From NCBI RefSeq assembly GCF_017495225.1, contig NZ_JAFEIG010000002.1, positions 62,001-126,000 on the forward strand: a DNA stretch of 64,000 nt, given 5' to 3'. Each line of letters opens with the position of its first letter. Position 1 is the first letter of the stretch. Below are positions 56,101-63,074 of the stretch, one piece after another. This DNA is from Daejeonella sp. (lineage in GTDB: Bacteria > Bacteroidota > Bacteroidia > Sphingobacteriales > Sphingobacteriaceae). Position numbers and translations under genes: made by a program. The notes under the pieces were generated by a model, which was given only the letters and a program-made list of their open reading frames with translations, did not search any database and was not told the origin of the DNA.

Positions 56101-57160
56101 AATCGAATTGACGGCAATTAAGAGTCAGAGTTTTAACTATTCCACCAATTTCAAATTCTTACCATCTAGCAATAGCTTCGAGAATTTAAGTCCCGTAACC
56201 ACCGGCGACTTTACCATGTCCTATTTCACCTTGTTCACAGCCTTTAGTAAAGAGAATAAATTAACAAATACTTCGGCTTTATTTAGGCAGTTTCAAGAAA
56301 ATAGAATGATTATTTCAAAGAGACTTGGAGCACAAAATCCAAATTCTGCCGGATCAACTGGTGGATTTGCGGATGGCTATAATAAAAGCTCTCAAGATGT
56401 CTTAGTATCTTCATTTTTAGCGGCATACACCGGTAAGGATGCTAATAAAGTGTCTTTAAGTCGTTTCCCTAAAATTCCAATTCCTAACTGGCGTTTGAGT
56501 TATAATGGTTTAAGTAAATTGCCAGTATTGAGTGATATTTTTACTTCTATCGATATTAACCATGCTTATCGTTCAACTTATACGGTTAATGGTTTTAACT
56601 CTTTAGTACGTTATCAAGAAGCTAATGGGGGTGTTAATGTGAGAGATGCTAATGGTAACTTCTTACCTTATTATCAATTCTCCCAAATTACCTTATTTGA
56701 GCAGTTTTTACCCTTGCTAGGGGTAGATGTGCGTCTTAAAAATAATATGACTCTGAATTTCGAATATCGTAAATCAAGAGCTTTAAGTTTTAGCTTATCA
56801 AACGGACAACTAGCGCAACAGAATGAGAACGGCGCTGTTTTTGGTATGGGCTATCGTACCAACGAATTCCGCTTTCCTTTCGGTTTGTTTAAATCGTTAA
56901 AGCTTGATAACGACATGAATTTCAAACTTGATTTTGCCTTGAATGATCGTAAGATGCTTATTTATCGTGCTGATATCGACGAAGCAGAGGTTTCATCAGG
57001 TGCTAAGAATATCACAGTTAGGCCATCAGTGGATTATGTTCTAAATCAGCGTTTTACCATGCGCGTATTTTATGATGGGAATATTACTAAGCCTTATACT
57101 TCTCAAACATTTAATACATCATTCAGTAATTTTGGGGTTAATTTAAGGTTTAACTTATAA
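50108..57160 (+). CDS. sprA: SprA/Sov, type IX secretion system outer-membrane translocon
   Basis: 2350 residues, the usual giant size. It starts at TTG 50108 and has a signal peptide ending GQSYAQT. Typical SprA segments are visible, such as NIIDIRPQGSADLTFSG and ERMKIATNYNTEAQFDFENQVKIDF near the N-terminus, GSRNGASYLDDFEASRSLIDI in the middle and an outer-membrane barrel C-terminus FGVNLRFNL. SprA forms the 36-strand pore through which proteins with C-terminal T9SS signals cross the outer membrane, as used for gliding adhesins and surface enzymes. No other T9SS gene is in the window. Confidence 0.97.
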   Translation: MKSAATFYFKIFLSVLIMLYAGQSYAQTVPAKKDTSKLVYPFQDSKGIELKKQAGIFLPKPSNIQRSVEFDPISKRYIIREKIGDRLYREPQYLSIEEYQKYENQLIKRNYWRELADLPLAEAREPGFIPPVKINSRSFERIFGGNIIDIRPQGSADLTFSGRLTRNENPMFNERQRRQGNFDFNQRIQMNVVGQIGERMKIATNYNTEAQFDFENQVKIDFTGKEDDIIKKIEAGNVSLPLSSSLITGSQALFGLKTQLQFGRLNVTSIFSQQKSQQREITITNGSQQNEFAISADNYETNKHYFLAQYFRDNYNKSLQNIPINSSPVNITKIEVWVTNRANTTSNSRDVLAFLDLGENKVYNTTQVQGGSGYSVLPAGFAGPGFAQQSNNLLQVLPPGLRQTNSNDANSFFQSARGGTDNFAKLTFARSLTEREYILNPRLGYISLNTALNADEVLAVAFRYTINGQEYQVGEFSTDISVNNSTPEVLYVKLLKNETLKTSLPTWDLMMKNIYTLGAYQVSRNDFKLNIFRLDEETGIEKPQITEGQNTNNKLWIQMTNLDNLNQQNDRKPDGYFDFLEGITIDPLNGRITFPLVEPFGSDLAKRFNPVSEAALIEKYVYQPLYDSTKVIAQQLFAKLNRYQIRGTYQSQGGSEFQLNAINVPPGSVQVIAGTLPLQEGVDFTVDYNIGLVRILNQALLNSGQQIRIKMENNELFGMQQRSLTGSRFDYKVSDKLNLGGTIMNLTEKPLTQKVNYGEEAISNTIWGFDVNYSSPSRWLTRMVDKIPFINTKEPSSITFSGEYAQFIPGHPKALNFAGSRNGASYLDDFEASRSLIDIKSAIPWQISGTPKLFPESNLNNDLAYGYNRARLAFYNIDPIFFVTGNTLTPENIKRDKDEMSNHYVRQVFEREVFPFKESNTGQAIILPTFDLAYYPNVRGPYNFTTTGLTPNGNLLNPRSRWGGIFRKLDTNDFEALNIEFIEVWMLDPFIYNKNSQGGDLYFNLGNISEDILKDGRKALENGLAPDGNPAKTDQTVWGRVPKLQPVIQAFDNNPTARQFQDVGIDGLSSTDERQQFGTFINQAKGILSPQAASELEADPASDDFQYYRGSNLDQANAGILQRYLKYNNTEGNSKTPQQSLEQTGIETTAATPFPDGEDINRDNNSTQADEYFQYKLSIRPKDLQTVGNNYISDILTTTVKLANGKQESVRWIQFKIPITEYIQKVGNIEDFKSIRFIRMFTTDFADTTIMRLAKLQLVRGEWRRYNAENSPAKVIVDPLLNNPGIDNSTIDVSTVNIEENGKRSPIPYVLPPGITREIDFTNFRGESRQNEQSLALNVKNLRDGYGRATFRTTSNDFRSYKRMEMFIHAEGNQLKDNDLRAFLRIGSDNQDNYYDFDIPLKVTNPGTNDPGLIWPEQNKMNVELKLFLEAKAARNLAKLNGQPWPINVPFTFQDGVNVVTVKGQPDLSRVRVYMLGVRNPLRNEANPGLDDGLDKSAQIWFNELRLTDFDEGGGWGATARMNAKLADFADITISGSKSTFGFGSIDRRVSERNREDNVLFDVSGNVELGKFFPEKTGLKVPMFVNFSTQIGSPQYDPRNRDTEFKTTLENATKQEKDSIRYITEDFTSRKGINFTNVRKIKTNPESKSYPWDIENLSVTYAFNEFSHRDFINENNIQKTYRAGLQYSYSSQAKPITPFEKLIKSKSLGLIKDLNFNLLPSILNFSIDVNRLYSENTLRNNDPNNFLPINTNFNKNFQMSRIYGISWNLTRSMQIDFNATNYSVIDEPEGRINGLKRDTLWENLKKLGRTTDYGHTLNLTYNVPINKVPGLDWVTVATRYGAGFNWQTEPLLTLNDPSIDIGNNIQNSRTIQINPTLSLIALYNKFGFIRSMNGPDKKSKAAFLVNLLTSLKNVSGAYTRSQGTFLPGYLPKTNFFGQDFNTGAPGYDFLIGGQGDIRNRALQGGWITRDSLQNQLYINTSKEDMNFRGLVEPISDLRIELTAIKSQSFNYSTNFKFLPSSNSFENLSPVTTGDFTMSYFTLFTAFSKENKLTNTSALFRQFQENRMIISKRLGAQNPNSAGSTGGFADGYNKSSQDVLVSSFLAAYTGKDANKVSLSRFPKIPIPNWRLSYNGLSKLPVLSDIFTSIDINHAYRSTYTVNGFNSLVRYQEANGGVNVRDANGNFLPYYQFSQITLFEQFLPLLGVDVRLKNNMTLNFEYRKSRALSFSLSNGQLAQQNENGAVFGMGYRTNEFRFPFGLFKSLKLDNDMNFKLDFALNDRKMLIYRADIDEAEVSSGAKNITVRPSVDYVLNQRFTMRVFYDGNITKPYTSQTFNTSFSNFGVNLRFNL

Positions 57161-57236
57161 GAATAAGCTCAGATCATTAGATTTGTGAAAAGAAGATACA
57201 ATTTCTATAAATCAGCCCCAACTATTCTATAATTAA

Positions 57237-57266
57237 TTGGAAGTCTGACCAAATAAAGTATTTTTG
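57237..57266 (+). promoter_or_regulatory. Promoter of gcvH
   Basis: TTG (57237-57239), a 19-nt spacer and TATTTTTG (57259-57266) match the Bacteroidetes consensus; ATG 57289 is 22 nt downstream. Likely also drives the vanZ-like gene and the small lipoprotein. Confidence 0.65.
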
Positions 57267-57288
57267 TAAAAATTAAAAAGACAATAAA

Positions 57289-57669
57289 ATGGAATTTCCT
57301 GCTGAATTAAAATACACTAAAGATCACGAATGGATTCGCGTTGAAGGCAATCAAGCCTTTGTTGGTATTACTGAATTTGCTCAACATGAATTGGGTGATA
57401 TCGTTTATGTAGATATCAATACCTTAGGCAAAGAGGTAAATAGCGAAGATGTTTTTGGTACTGTTGAAGCCGTAAAAACAGTTTCAGATCTATTTATGCC
57501 TTTGAGCGGGAAGATTCTTGAAATCAATAAAAAATTAGATGCCAATCCGGAGCTAGTTAATAGCGACCCTTATGGTGATGGATGGATGGTTAAAATTGAA
57601 ATTTCTGATGCAGCTCAGGTTGCTGGTTTACTAAGTTCTGCCGACTATCAATCACTTATCGGAGTTTAA
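57289..57669 (+). CDS. gcvH: Glycine cleavage system H protein
   Basis: 126 residues. The lipoyl-lysine Lys63 lies in [16 protein letters not shown] and the C-terminal block is [14 protein letters not shown]. The lipoyl arm shuttles the aminomethyl group between the P, T and L proteins. It overlaps the VanZ-like gene by one base (TAATG). P and T proteins are not here. Confidence 0.98.
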   Translation: MEFPAELKYTKDHEWIRVEGNQAFVGITEFAQHELGDIVYVDINTLGKEVNSEDVFGTVEAVKTVSDLFMPLSGKILEINKKLDANPELVNSDPYGDGWMVKIEISDAAQVAGLLSSADYQSLIGV

Positions 57670-58064
57670 TGCTAAAAACATTAAGATACCAGTATTTGTC
57701 CATTTTATGGGCCATTTTTGTAGTTATTATTTGTGAAATCCCTTCTTCAGATATTTCTCCAGATAGTATTACATTTTTTGAAGGCTTCGATAAATTGGCA
57801 CATACTGGTTTCTTTTTTGTGTTAACTGTACTCTTGTTCCACGGTAAAATAAAAGAGCAAGGAAGCTATAATTATCGTATAATCACCATTCTTAAAATAT
57901 TGCTAATTACCCTATTTTTAGGGGTATTGATTGAGGCTTTGCAACATTTTGTATTTACCTACCGCTCTGCCGAATGGTGGGATCTGTTTGCAGATCTGAC
58001 CGGCGTAGGAATGGGTATCTTCAGCTATATCTTTTTGCATAGAAATCACCTCAATGAGAAATAA
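57669..58064 (+). CDS. VanZ-like family membrane protein
   Basis: 131 residues with four hydrophobic segments. Characteristic VanZ spacing is seen: FEGFDKLAHTGFFFVLTVLL, LFLGVLIEALQHFV and RSAEWWDLFADLTGVGMG. The molecular function of this family is not settled despite the link of the founding member to teicoplanin resistance. It starts within the gcvH stop and overlaps the small lipoprotein gene by 11 bp, so all three form one unit. Confidence 0.87.
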   Translation: MLKTLRYQYLSILWAIFVVIICEIPSSDISPDSITFFEGFDKLAHTGFFFVLTVLLFHGKIKEQGSYNYRIITILKILLITLFLGVLIEALQHFVFTYRSAEWWDLFADLTGVGMGIFSYIFLHRNHLNEK

Positions 58065-58188
58065 ATACCTCTTTATTTTCTTAATATGCTTGATCAGTTT
58101 AAGCTCTTGCGGTATTTTTAAAAAATCTTGTGATTGTCCTCGATTTATAAAATCACAATACCCTAATAATCAACCGATTAAAAGATAA
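58054..58188 (+). CDS. 44-residue small lipoprotein (missing from the ORF track)
   Basis: ATG 58054 opens a 44-codon frame: MRNKYLFIFLICLISLSSCG, then IFKKSCDCPRF and a short tail ending in PIKR. The N-terminus is a textbook lipoprotein signal with lipobox SLSSC (Cys19), and the mature peptide is only about 26 residues with a CDC pair. It overlaps the VanZ-like gene by 11 bp in another frame, supporting real translation by coupling. Function unknown. The signal peptide plus operon position make chance unlikely. Confidence 0.72.
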   Translation: MRNKYLFIFLICLISLSSCGIFKKSCDCPRFIKSQYPNNQPIKR

Positions 58189-58221
58189 TTCACATCCATT
58201 TGTCAAATTCATATTTTCTTA

Positions 58222-58253
58222 TTTGGAATTAATTCAAATAAGCTTTATTTTTG
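58222..58253 (+). promoter_or_regulatory. Promoter of feoAB
   Basis: TTTG (58222-58225), a 20-nt spacer and TATTTTTG (58246-58253) match the Bacteroidetes consensus. ATG 58274 is 20 nt downstream. No Fur-box palindrome was recognised. Confidence 0.72.
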
Positions 58254-58273
58254 TTTAAGATTTAGACAGGGAT

Positions 58274-58489
58274 ATGAAGCTTTCACAATTTTTACCAGGG
58301 CAAACAGGTATTATCAAAGAATTTACGGATTTAGAAATGTCTGTGAAATTAATGGAAATGGGTTGTTTACCAGGCGAATCCATTGTAGTTGAGCGCTTAG
58401 CACCACTTGGTGATCCTATGGCAATTACCGTGTCTGGATATCAATTGAGTCTCCGTAAGCAGGAAGCTTCTACCATCATTATGCAATAA
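58274..58489 (+). CDS. feoA: Ferrous iron transport protein A
   Basis: 71 residues, an SH3-like small protein: LMEMGCLPGESIVVERLAPLGDPMAI is the FeoA signature. It is thought to modulate FeoB. It ends 6 bp before feoB. In some Bacteroidetes feoA is fused to feoB; here it is separate. Confidence 0.95.
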   Translation: MKLSQFLPGQTGIIKEFTDLEMSVKLMEMGCLPGESIVVERLAPLGDPMAITVSGYQLSLRKQEASTIIMQ

Positions 58490-58495
58490 TCCTCT

Positions 58496-60610
58496 GTGGA
58501 GCGCGATTTAAAAGTTGCATTAGTTGGTAATCCCAACTCCGGAAAATCTACCCTATTTAATGTCCTTACCGGATTAAACCAAAAGATTGGTAATTTCCCA
58601 GGTGTTACCGTCGAGAAGAAGATTGGTTTTTTTAAAATTCCTGAAAATCGTAACGTACAAATAACAGATCTTCCAGGCACCTATAGCATTTATCCCAAGA
58701 GTAGGGATGAAAGCATTGTGATGGATGCACTTGCGGATAAAAACAATCCAGACTATCCAGAACTGATTATTTTTGTTGCCGATGCATCGAATCTAAAGAG
58801 AAATCTGCTGCTATTTTCACAGGTTGCTGATCTACAAATTCCCATCATTATTGCTTTAAATATGATGGATTTGGCCAAGCAATCGGGAATTGAAATTTCT
58901 GTTGATGAGCTTGCACAAAAGCTTGGTGTTCAGGTTATTCCAATTTCTGCACGTAAGCAGGAGGGTATCGACCGATTAAAAGAAGCTATTCAAAATGCCA
59001 GCGCTATTCCGCTGCAATTGCCATCCATCGAGGTTGAAGCATTAGCGCCAGAAATTATCCAAAAAATTCAATTGGATTTAAATATTGAGCATCCTTATGT
59101 GGCGCTACAGATTGCTCATCAATACGAAAGCATGCCTTTCTTGTCTGCTGAGCAGAAAAAGCATGTTCAGGAGCTAAATTCTGCGCATGATTTCCACTCC
59201 CAAAAATTACAAGCCGCCGAAACCATTGCTCGATATAATTTTATTAACGATGTGCTTTTCGATACGGTTAAAATACATTCAGACCCGAAAAGTGAAACAT
59301 ATAGCAATAAAATCGATAAAATATTAACTCATAAGATATTTGGCTTTGCGATATTTTTCGCCATTTTATTCCTGATTTTCCAATCTATTTTTGCGTGGTC
59401 GGAATATCCCATGACTCTCATTGAGGATCTTTTCATGTGGCTTACAGATCAGGCGACACAAATTTTACCTCCCGGACTTTTCGCTGATTTGCTCATTGAT
59501 GGTGTTCTTGCGGGATTGAGTGGTGTGATTATTTTCATCCCACAGATAGCCATTTTATTTGCTTTTATCTCCATTTTGGAAGATACGGGCTATATGTCGC
59601 GCGTAACCTTCATGATGGATAAAATCATGCGTAAGGTAGGATTGAGTGGCAAATCAATTGTTCCTTTAATTGGTGGTTTTGCTTGTGCCGTGCCATCTAT
59701 TATGAGTGCCCGCAATATTGAGAGCTGGAAAGATCGGATGATCACCATCATGGTAACGCCTCTCATTGCCTGCTCTGCGCGTTTGCCGGTTTATACCTTA
59801 TTAATTTCTTTGGTGGTTCCTGATGAAAAGGTCTGGGGACTCATAAACATGCAAGGAATAGCCCTTATGTTTTTATATGTACTCAGTATTTTGGGCGCTA
59901 TTTTGGTGGCTTGGGTGATGAAACAAATCATCAAATCGAAAGAGAGAGGTTATTTCATTATGGAGCTTCCGGTGTACAGAATGCCACGCTGGAATAATGT
60001 GCTTTTGACGATGTACCGTAGTGTGAAAGCCTTTGTTTTTGAAGCTGGAAAAGTGATTATTGCGGTCTCCATTATTCTTTGGGTACTTTCATCTTTTGGT
60101 CCTGGAGATCGTTTTGAAAAGATTGAAGCCAAATATAATTCTGAATCTTTGATACAGCAACATCCTCAAGATGAGCTTGGTAGGTTACAAGCATCAGAAA
60201 AACTAGAAAATTCTTATGCTGGAATTTTAGGAAAATCGATAGAGCCAGTCATCAAGCCTTTAGGATTTGATTGGAAGATTGGTATTGCCCTAATTACCTC
60301 TTTTGCTGCGCGTGAGGTGTTTGTAGGTACCATGGCGACCATTTACAGTGTGGATGCGGATGATTCGCAAGTGGAATCGGTAAGAGAGAAAATGCAGTCG
60401 GCAAGAAATACGGAAACTGGTCTGCCAGTCTTTACTACCGCCGTAGCATTTTCATTGATGATGTTTTATGCGTTCGCGATGCAATGTATCAGTACCATTG
60501 CGGTGGTATATCGTGAGACAAAGAGTTGGAAGTGGCCTGCAATTCAATTTGCTTACATGACTGTACTAGCTTATCTTGCAAGCTTTATTGTGTACAATCT
60601 GCTAAAGTAA
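58496..60610 (+). CDS. feoB: Ferrous iron transporter FeoB
   Basis: 704 residues starting at GTG. The N-terminal GTPase domain has G1 GNPNSGKST, G3 DLPGTYS and G4 NMMD, followed by a helical GDI-like region (about 190-260). The membrane domain contains two Gate-type units with IIFIPQIAILFAFISILEDTGYM and CAVPSIMSARNIESWKDR. It imports Fe(II) across the inner membrane. Co-transcribed with feoA. Confidence 0.97.
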   Translation: MERDLKVALVGNPNSGKSTLFNVLTGLNQKIGNFPGVTVEKKIGFFKIPENRNVQITDLPGTYSIYPKSRDESIVMDALADKNNPDYPELIIFVADASNLKRNLLLFSQVADLQIPIIIALNMMDLAKQSGIEISVDELAQKLGVQVIPISARKQEGIDRLKEAIQNASAIPLQLPSIEVEALAPEIIQKIQLDLNIEHPYVALQIAHQYESMPFLSAEQKKHVQELNSAHDFHSQKLQAAETIARYNFINDVLFDTVKIHSDPKSETYSNKIDKILTHKIFGFAIFFAILFLIFQSIFAWSEYPMTLIEDLFMWLTDQATQILPPGLFADLLIDGVLAGLSGVIIFIPQIAILFAFISILEDTGYMSRVTFMMDKIMRKVGLSGKSIVPLIGGFACAVPSIMSARNIESWKDRMITIMVTPLIACSARLPVYTLLISLVVPDEKVWGLINMQGIALMFLYVLSILGAILVAWVMKQIIKSKERGYFIMELPVYRMPRWNNVLLTMYRSVKAFVFEAGKVIIAVSIILWVLSSFGPGDRFEKIEAKYNSESLIQQHPQDELGRLQASEKLENSYAGILGKSIEPVIKPLGFDWKIGIALITSFAAREVFVGTMATIYSVDADDSQVESVREKMQSARNTETGLPVFTTAVAFSLMMFYAFAMQCISTIAVVYRETKSWKWPAIQFAYMTVLAYLASFIVYNLLK

Positions 60611-60614
60611 AATC

Positions 60615-61220
60615 TTGGATAAAATTAGTGTTCTTATTAATTACATGCCTTCGGATGCAGCACCTGTGATTGCCCGATGGATAGATTATTTTAAGTGTGA
60701 ATTCAAGATTTCAAGAAATAGGAGCACCAAATTTGGCGATTACCGCCATCCTTTCAAAGATGCGGGGCATCGTATTTCCGTAAATTATAATCTCAATCCT
60801 TACGCATTCTTAATCACTACGGTGCATGAATTTGCGCACCTCTTAACCTGGAATGAGCATAAAAGAAAGGCTAAGCCCCACGGACAAGAGTGGAAAGATA
60901 ATTTCAAAAAAATGATGCGTCCTTTTTTTGAGCAATCAATTTTTCCACCCGATGTGAAGCAAGCTATTGTAAAATACCTCGAAAATCCGGCAGCCTCCAG
61001 CTGCACCGACCTCAACTTATTTAGAATTCTGAAAGCTTATGACCGCAAGGCTGAAGGAGTATTCTGCGTGGAGAATATTGAGATGAAGGCACTATTTTCG
61101 ATCAAAGGCGGCAGAATCTTTAGAAAAGAATGTCTGGTTCGCAAACGCTACAGATGTGTTGAAATTAATACTGGAGCGGTTTATTTGTTTCCTCCGCTGG
61201 CGGAGGTGAGTAGGGTGTGA
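60615..61220 (+). CDS. SprT-like zinc metalloprotease domain protein
   Basis: 201 residues from TTG 60615, 4 bp after the feoB stop. The zinc motif is HEFAHLLTWNEH (HExxH near residue 72), preceded by FKISRNRSTKFGDYRHPF, matching the SprT-like family. The C-terminal part has VRKRYRCVEINTG, part of the usual zinc-ribbon region, though only a few cysteines remain. The biological role is unclear. Despite the name it is unrelated to the gliding protein SprT. Confidence 0.85.
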   Translation: MDKISVLINYMPSDAAPVIARWIDYFKCEFKISRNRSTKFGDYRHPFKDAGHRISVNYNLNPYAFLITTVHEFAHLLTWNEHKRKAKPHGQEWKDNFKKMMRPFFEQSIFPPDVKQAIVKYLENPAASSCTDLNLFRILKAYDRKAEGVFCVENIEMKALFSIKGGRIFRKECLVRKRYRCVEINTGAVYLFPPLAEVSRV

Positions 61221-61221
61221 G

Positions 61222-61268
61222 GTGAGTTGTCAGTTGGGAGTTGTCAGTTATCAGGCTTGCGACCTCTG
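61222..61268 (-). repeat. Dispersed repeat, inverted copy
   Basis: Read on the minus strand, GGTCGCAAGCCTGATAACTG and the following ACAACTCCCAACTGACAACT resemble 35171-35208. The copy lies in the 132-bp convergent gap between the SprT-like gene and higA. No terminator was seen here. Confidence 0.5.
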
Positions 61269-61352
61269 AAATACTCATGTGTGTTTTTTTGTCCTTAATC
61301 TTTGCTCTTTATTCCTTGTTCTGAATCAGTTATCAGTTGACTAGCTGAATTT

Positions 61353-61709
61353 TTAATATTCCTTTATTAGTACTTCTGTTGGAATTCCTAATGTGTCATG
61401 AAGCTTTCTAATCATGTCAATAGTGAGTTTTCTTTTTTTATTTAAAATTTCGCTTACTCTGCTTTTTAAGCCGATGGCTTGAGCCAAATCTTTTTGTTTG
61501 TAACCAAGTTGCTCCATTCTGAATTTGATTGCTTCGATGGGGTCTGGTAAGTCAATCGGACTTATTTCATTTTCATATTTTTCAATCAATAGGGATAATA
61601 ATTCAAGTTCATCGGCAGTTTTTGAATCCTTTTTGCTATCAAATATTTCTTCAAGTCGGTTTAGAGCTGCTTGATATTCATTCTCTGTTTTAATTACTTT
61701 CGTTATCAT
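61353..61709 (-). CDS. higA: HigA-type antitoxin, HTH-XRE
   Basis: 118 residues. An N-terminal helical region (TENEYQAALNRLEEIFDS) is followed by a linker and a C-terminal helix-turn-helix of about 55 residues (MEQLGYKQKDLAQAIGLKSRVSEILNKKRKL). This is the HigA form with a C-terminal DNA-binding domain. It would neutralise HigB and repress the operon. It starts 4 bp after the higB stop. Confidence 0.92.
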   Translation of the reverse strand: MITKVIKTENEYQAALNRLEEIFDSKKDSKTADELELLSLLIEKYENEISPIDLPDPIEAIKFRMEQLGYKQKDLAQAIGLKSRVSEILNKKRKLTIDMIRKLHDTLGIPTEVLIKEY

Positions 61710-61713
61710 GGTT

Positions 61714-62010
61714 TCAGATTGTTGATGCGTTTATTTTATCATATTCTGCGTGAGTTCCAATGAATCGTATCCAAACTATTCCAAAATCATAGTTAATTTT
61801 CACAATCAAGCGATATTTGTTCCCTTTAATATTAAAAACTACCCTATTGTCTTGAAGAAAACTAGCGGAGGGATAATCATTTTTTATATCCTGAGGTGAA
61901 TTCCAAAAGGCTTCTATGGCTTCCTTATGCCAAGACTTCAATTGTTCTTCACAATCGCTGTGTTTGATCCAAAACTCTCTTAGAGTCTTTTTTGCAATAA
62001 CTCTCACCAT
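61714..62010 (-). CDS. higB: HigB-type mRNA interferase toxin
   Basis: 98 residues. IAKKTLREFWIKHSDCEEQLKSWHKEA and NKYRLIVKINYDFGIVWIRFIGTHAEYDKI match the HigB_toxin family, RelE-fold ribosome-dependent mRNA endonucleases. Toxin precedes antitoxin, as usual for higBA. The next codon after ATG 62010 is GTG (62007), which would give MRVIAKKTL, the more typical family start. A TATCTTTG box ends one base from the ATG. Confidence 0.93.
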   Translation of the reverse strand: MVRVIAKKTLREFWIKHSDCEEQLKSWHKEAIEAFWNSPQDIKNDYPSASFLQDNRVVFNIKGNKYRLIVKINYDFGIVWIRFIGTHAEYDKINASTI

Positions 62011-62011
62011 G

Positions 62012-62041
62012 CAAAGATAATAAAAGTTCCCGAATTGGGAA
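62012..62041 (-). promoter_or_regulatory. higBA promoter box and candidate operator palindrome
   Basis: TATCTTTG (62012-62019, minus strand) matches TAnnTTTG. Just upstream, TTCCC-GAATT-GGGAA (62027-62041) is an inverted repeat placed where an autoregulating HigA would bind. Position and symmetry are seen; binding is inference. Confidence 0.55.
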
Positions 62042-62190
62042 TATTTTATAAACTATTCAATTAATTTTAAGGATGATTGTGTATTTTTTTCTTCTATTGT
62101 TTGTTTAAATAACTTGCATTTACCTCCCCAATTTTCTCTGAAATGGAAATATGAGTTTTAAAATTTTCGGATTAATGTCATATGGAGTCC

Positions 62191-62222
62191 TCAATGATAA
62201 TATCATTTGATACTATCATTGA
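62191..62222. repeat. Inverted repeat TCAATGATA/TATCATTGA
   Basis: Perfect 9-bp arms around ATATCATTTGATAC, itself partly symmetrical. It could be a regulator site or hairpin. No adjacent promoter box was identified. Confidence 0.5.
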
Positions 62223-62339
62223 TATTGTAATTTAGAGGGTATCTCCAAAAAATGTTGTTTTTAAGGGTTTTTAGCTTGGCTTTCCTGTGCCTGCTGCACG
62301 TTTTACGCTCCTCCAAAATATTATTTAGCAAATTGCAAT

Positions 62340-62876
62340 TTACTCCAAGCCTATCCAATCAATCAATAATTTGAAGTCTTCGTCTTGCTTATTGGCAATC
62401 AAGAAACTCAATTGCTCTATGCTTCCAAAATTAAAATTTGGCATGTTCATTTTACGTCCTCGAAACTGTGGGTAAAATTCCTTGATTTCCAGCTTGATTG
62501 TTTCCCATTCTCCTGAAGTGCTAAATTGCTGCACGTATGACTCATATTGCAAAGTACGGCCCTTCAAGCGGAACTCATATTTCTTAGCATCGCCTTTTAC
62601 CCGAAAAACAACAAATCTCTTTTCTTTTGCTAGATTGATTGTTTTGTTCAATTGAATCGAGGCAAATCCTCCATTGTTCGCCAATGAAACGTGACCTGAA
62701 AATTGTCCATGTCCCGCCTCACTAAGTACTAATGAACTTCTGGATATACCACCCATCACGCCATCATTTACAATATCCCATTCTTTGATGTTTGATTGAC
62801 TTGAGAAATTATAAATATCTGTCATGTTTGGATGTGCGAATAAGCCGATTAGGAGTGAAATTATCAAAATTTTCAT
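62340..62876 (-). CDS. CIA30-domain protein (NDUFAF1-like beta-sandwich)
   Basis: 178 residues. After a short hydrophobic N-terminus (possible signal peptide) the domain shows IKEWDIVNDGVMGGISRSSLVL, SLANNGGFASIQL, FVVFRVKGDAKKYEFRLKG and WETIKLEIKEFYPQFRGR, which is the CIA30 pattern. The human relative assists complex I assembly, but bacterial members are uncharacterised and often carbohydrate-binding-like. It stands alone in the accessory right end. Confidence 0.85.
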   Translation of the reverse strand: MKILIISLLIGLFAHPNMTDIYNFSSQSNIKEWDIVNDGVMGGISRSSLVLSEAGHGQFSGHVSLANNGGFASIQLNKTINLAKEKRFVVFRVKGDAKKYEFRLKGRTLQYESYVQQFSTSGEWETIKLEIKEFYPQFRGRKMNMPNFNFGSIEQLSFLIANKQDEDFKLLIDWIGLE

Positions 62877-63074
62877 TTCTTAGATATTTATTGAGACAAT
62901 TTACAGCTTTCTTTGCGTCGATTAGAATGTAGTCTGTTTATTTTCTTTTGAATCAATAGTACATGGGTTTTTATGATTATTGATTTGCCTTACTTGTTTT
63001 AGCTTGTTTGATAGGGGTTTTGCAGCCAGCCCCAAAAAGGCGGGACTTCCACTTTCATTTAGGTCTTTATAGCT

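Larger units (their letters stand above)
62011..62339. other. Gap upstream of higB
   Basis: 329 bp with no gene. Besides the higBA control region it contains a perfect 9-bp inverted repeat TCAATGATA (62191-62199) / TATCATTGA (62214-62222) with a 14-nt spacer, and a more G/C-rich stretch near 62276-62315 that I cannot name. Confidence 0.7.
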
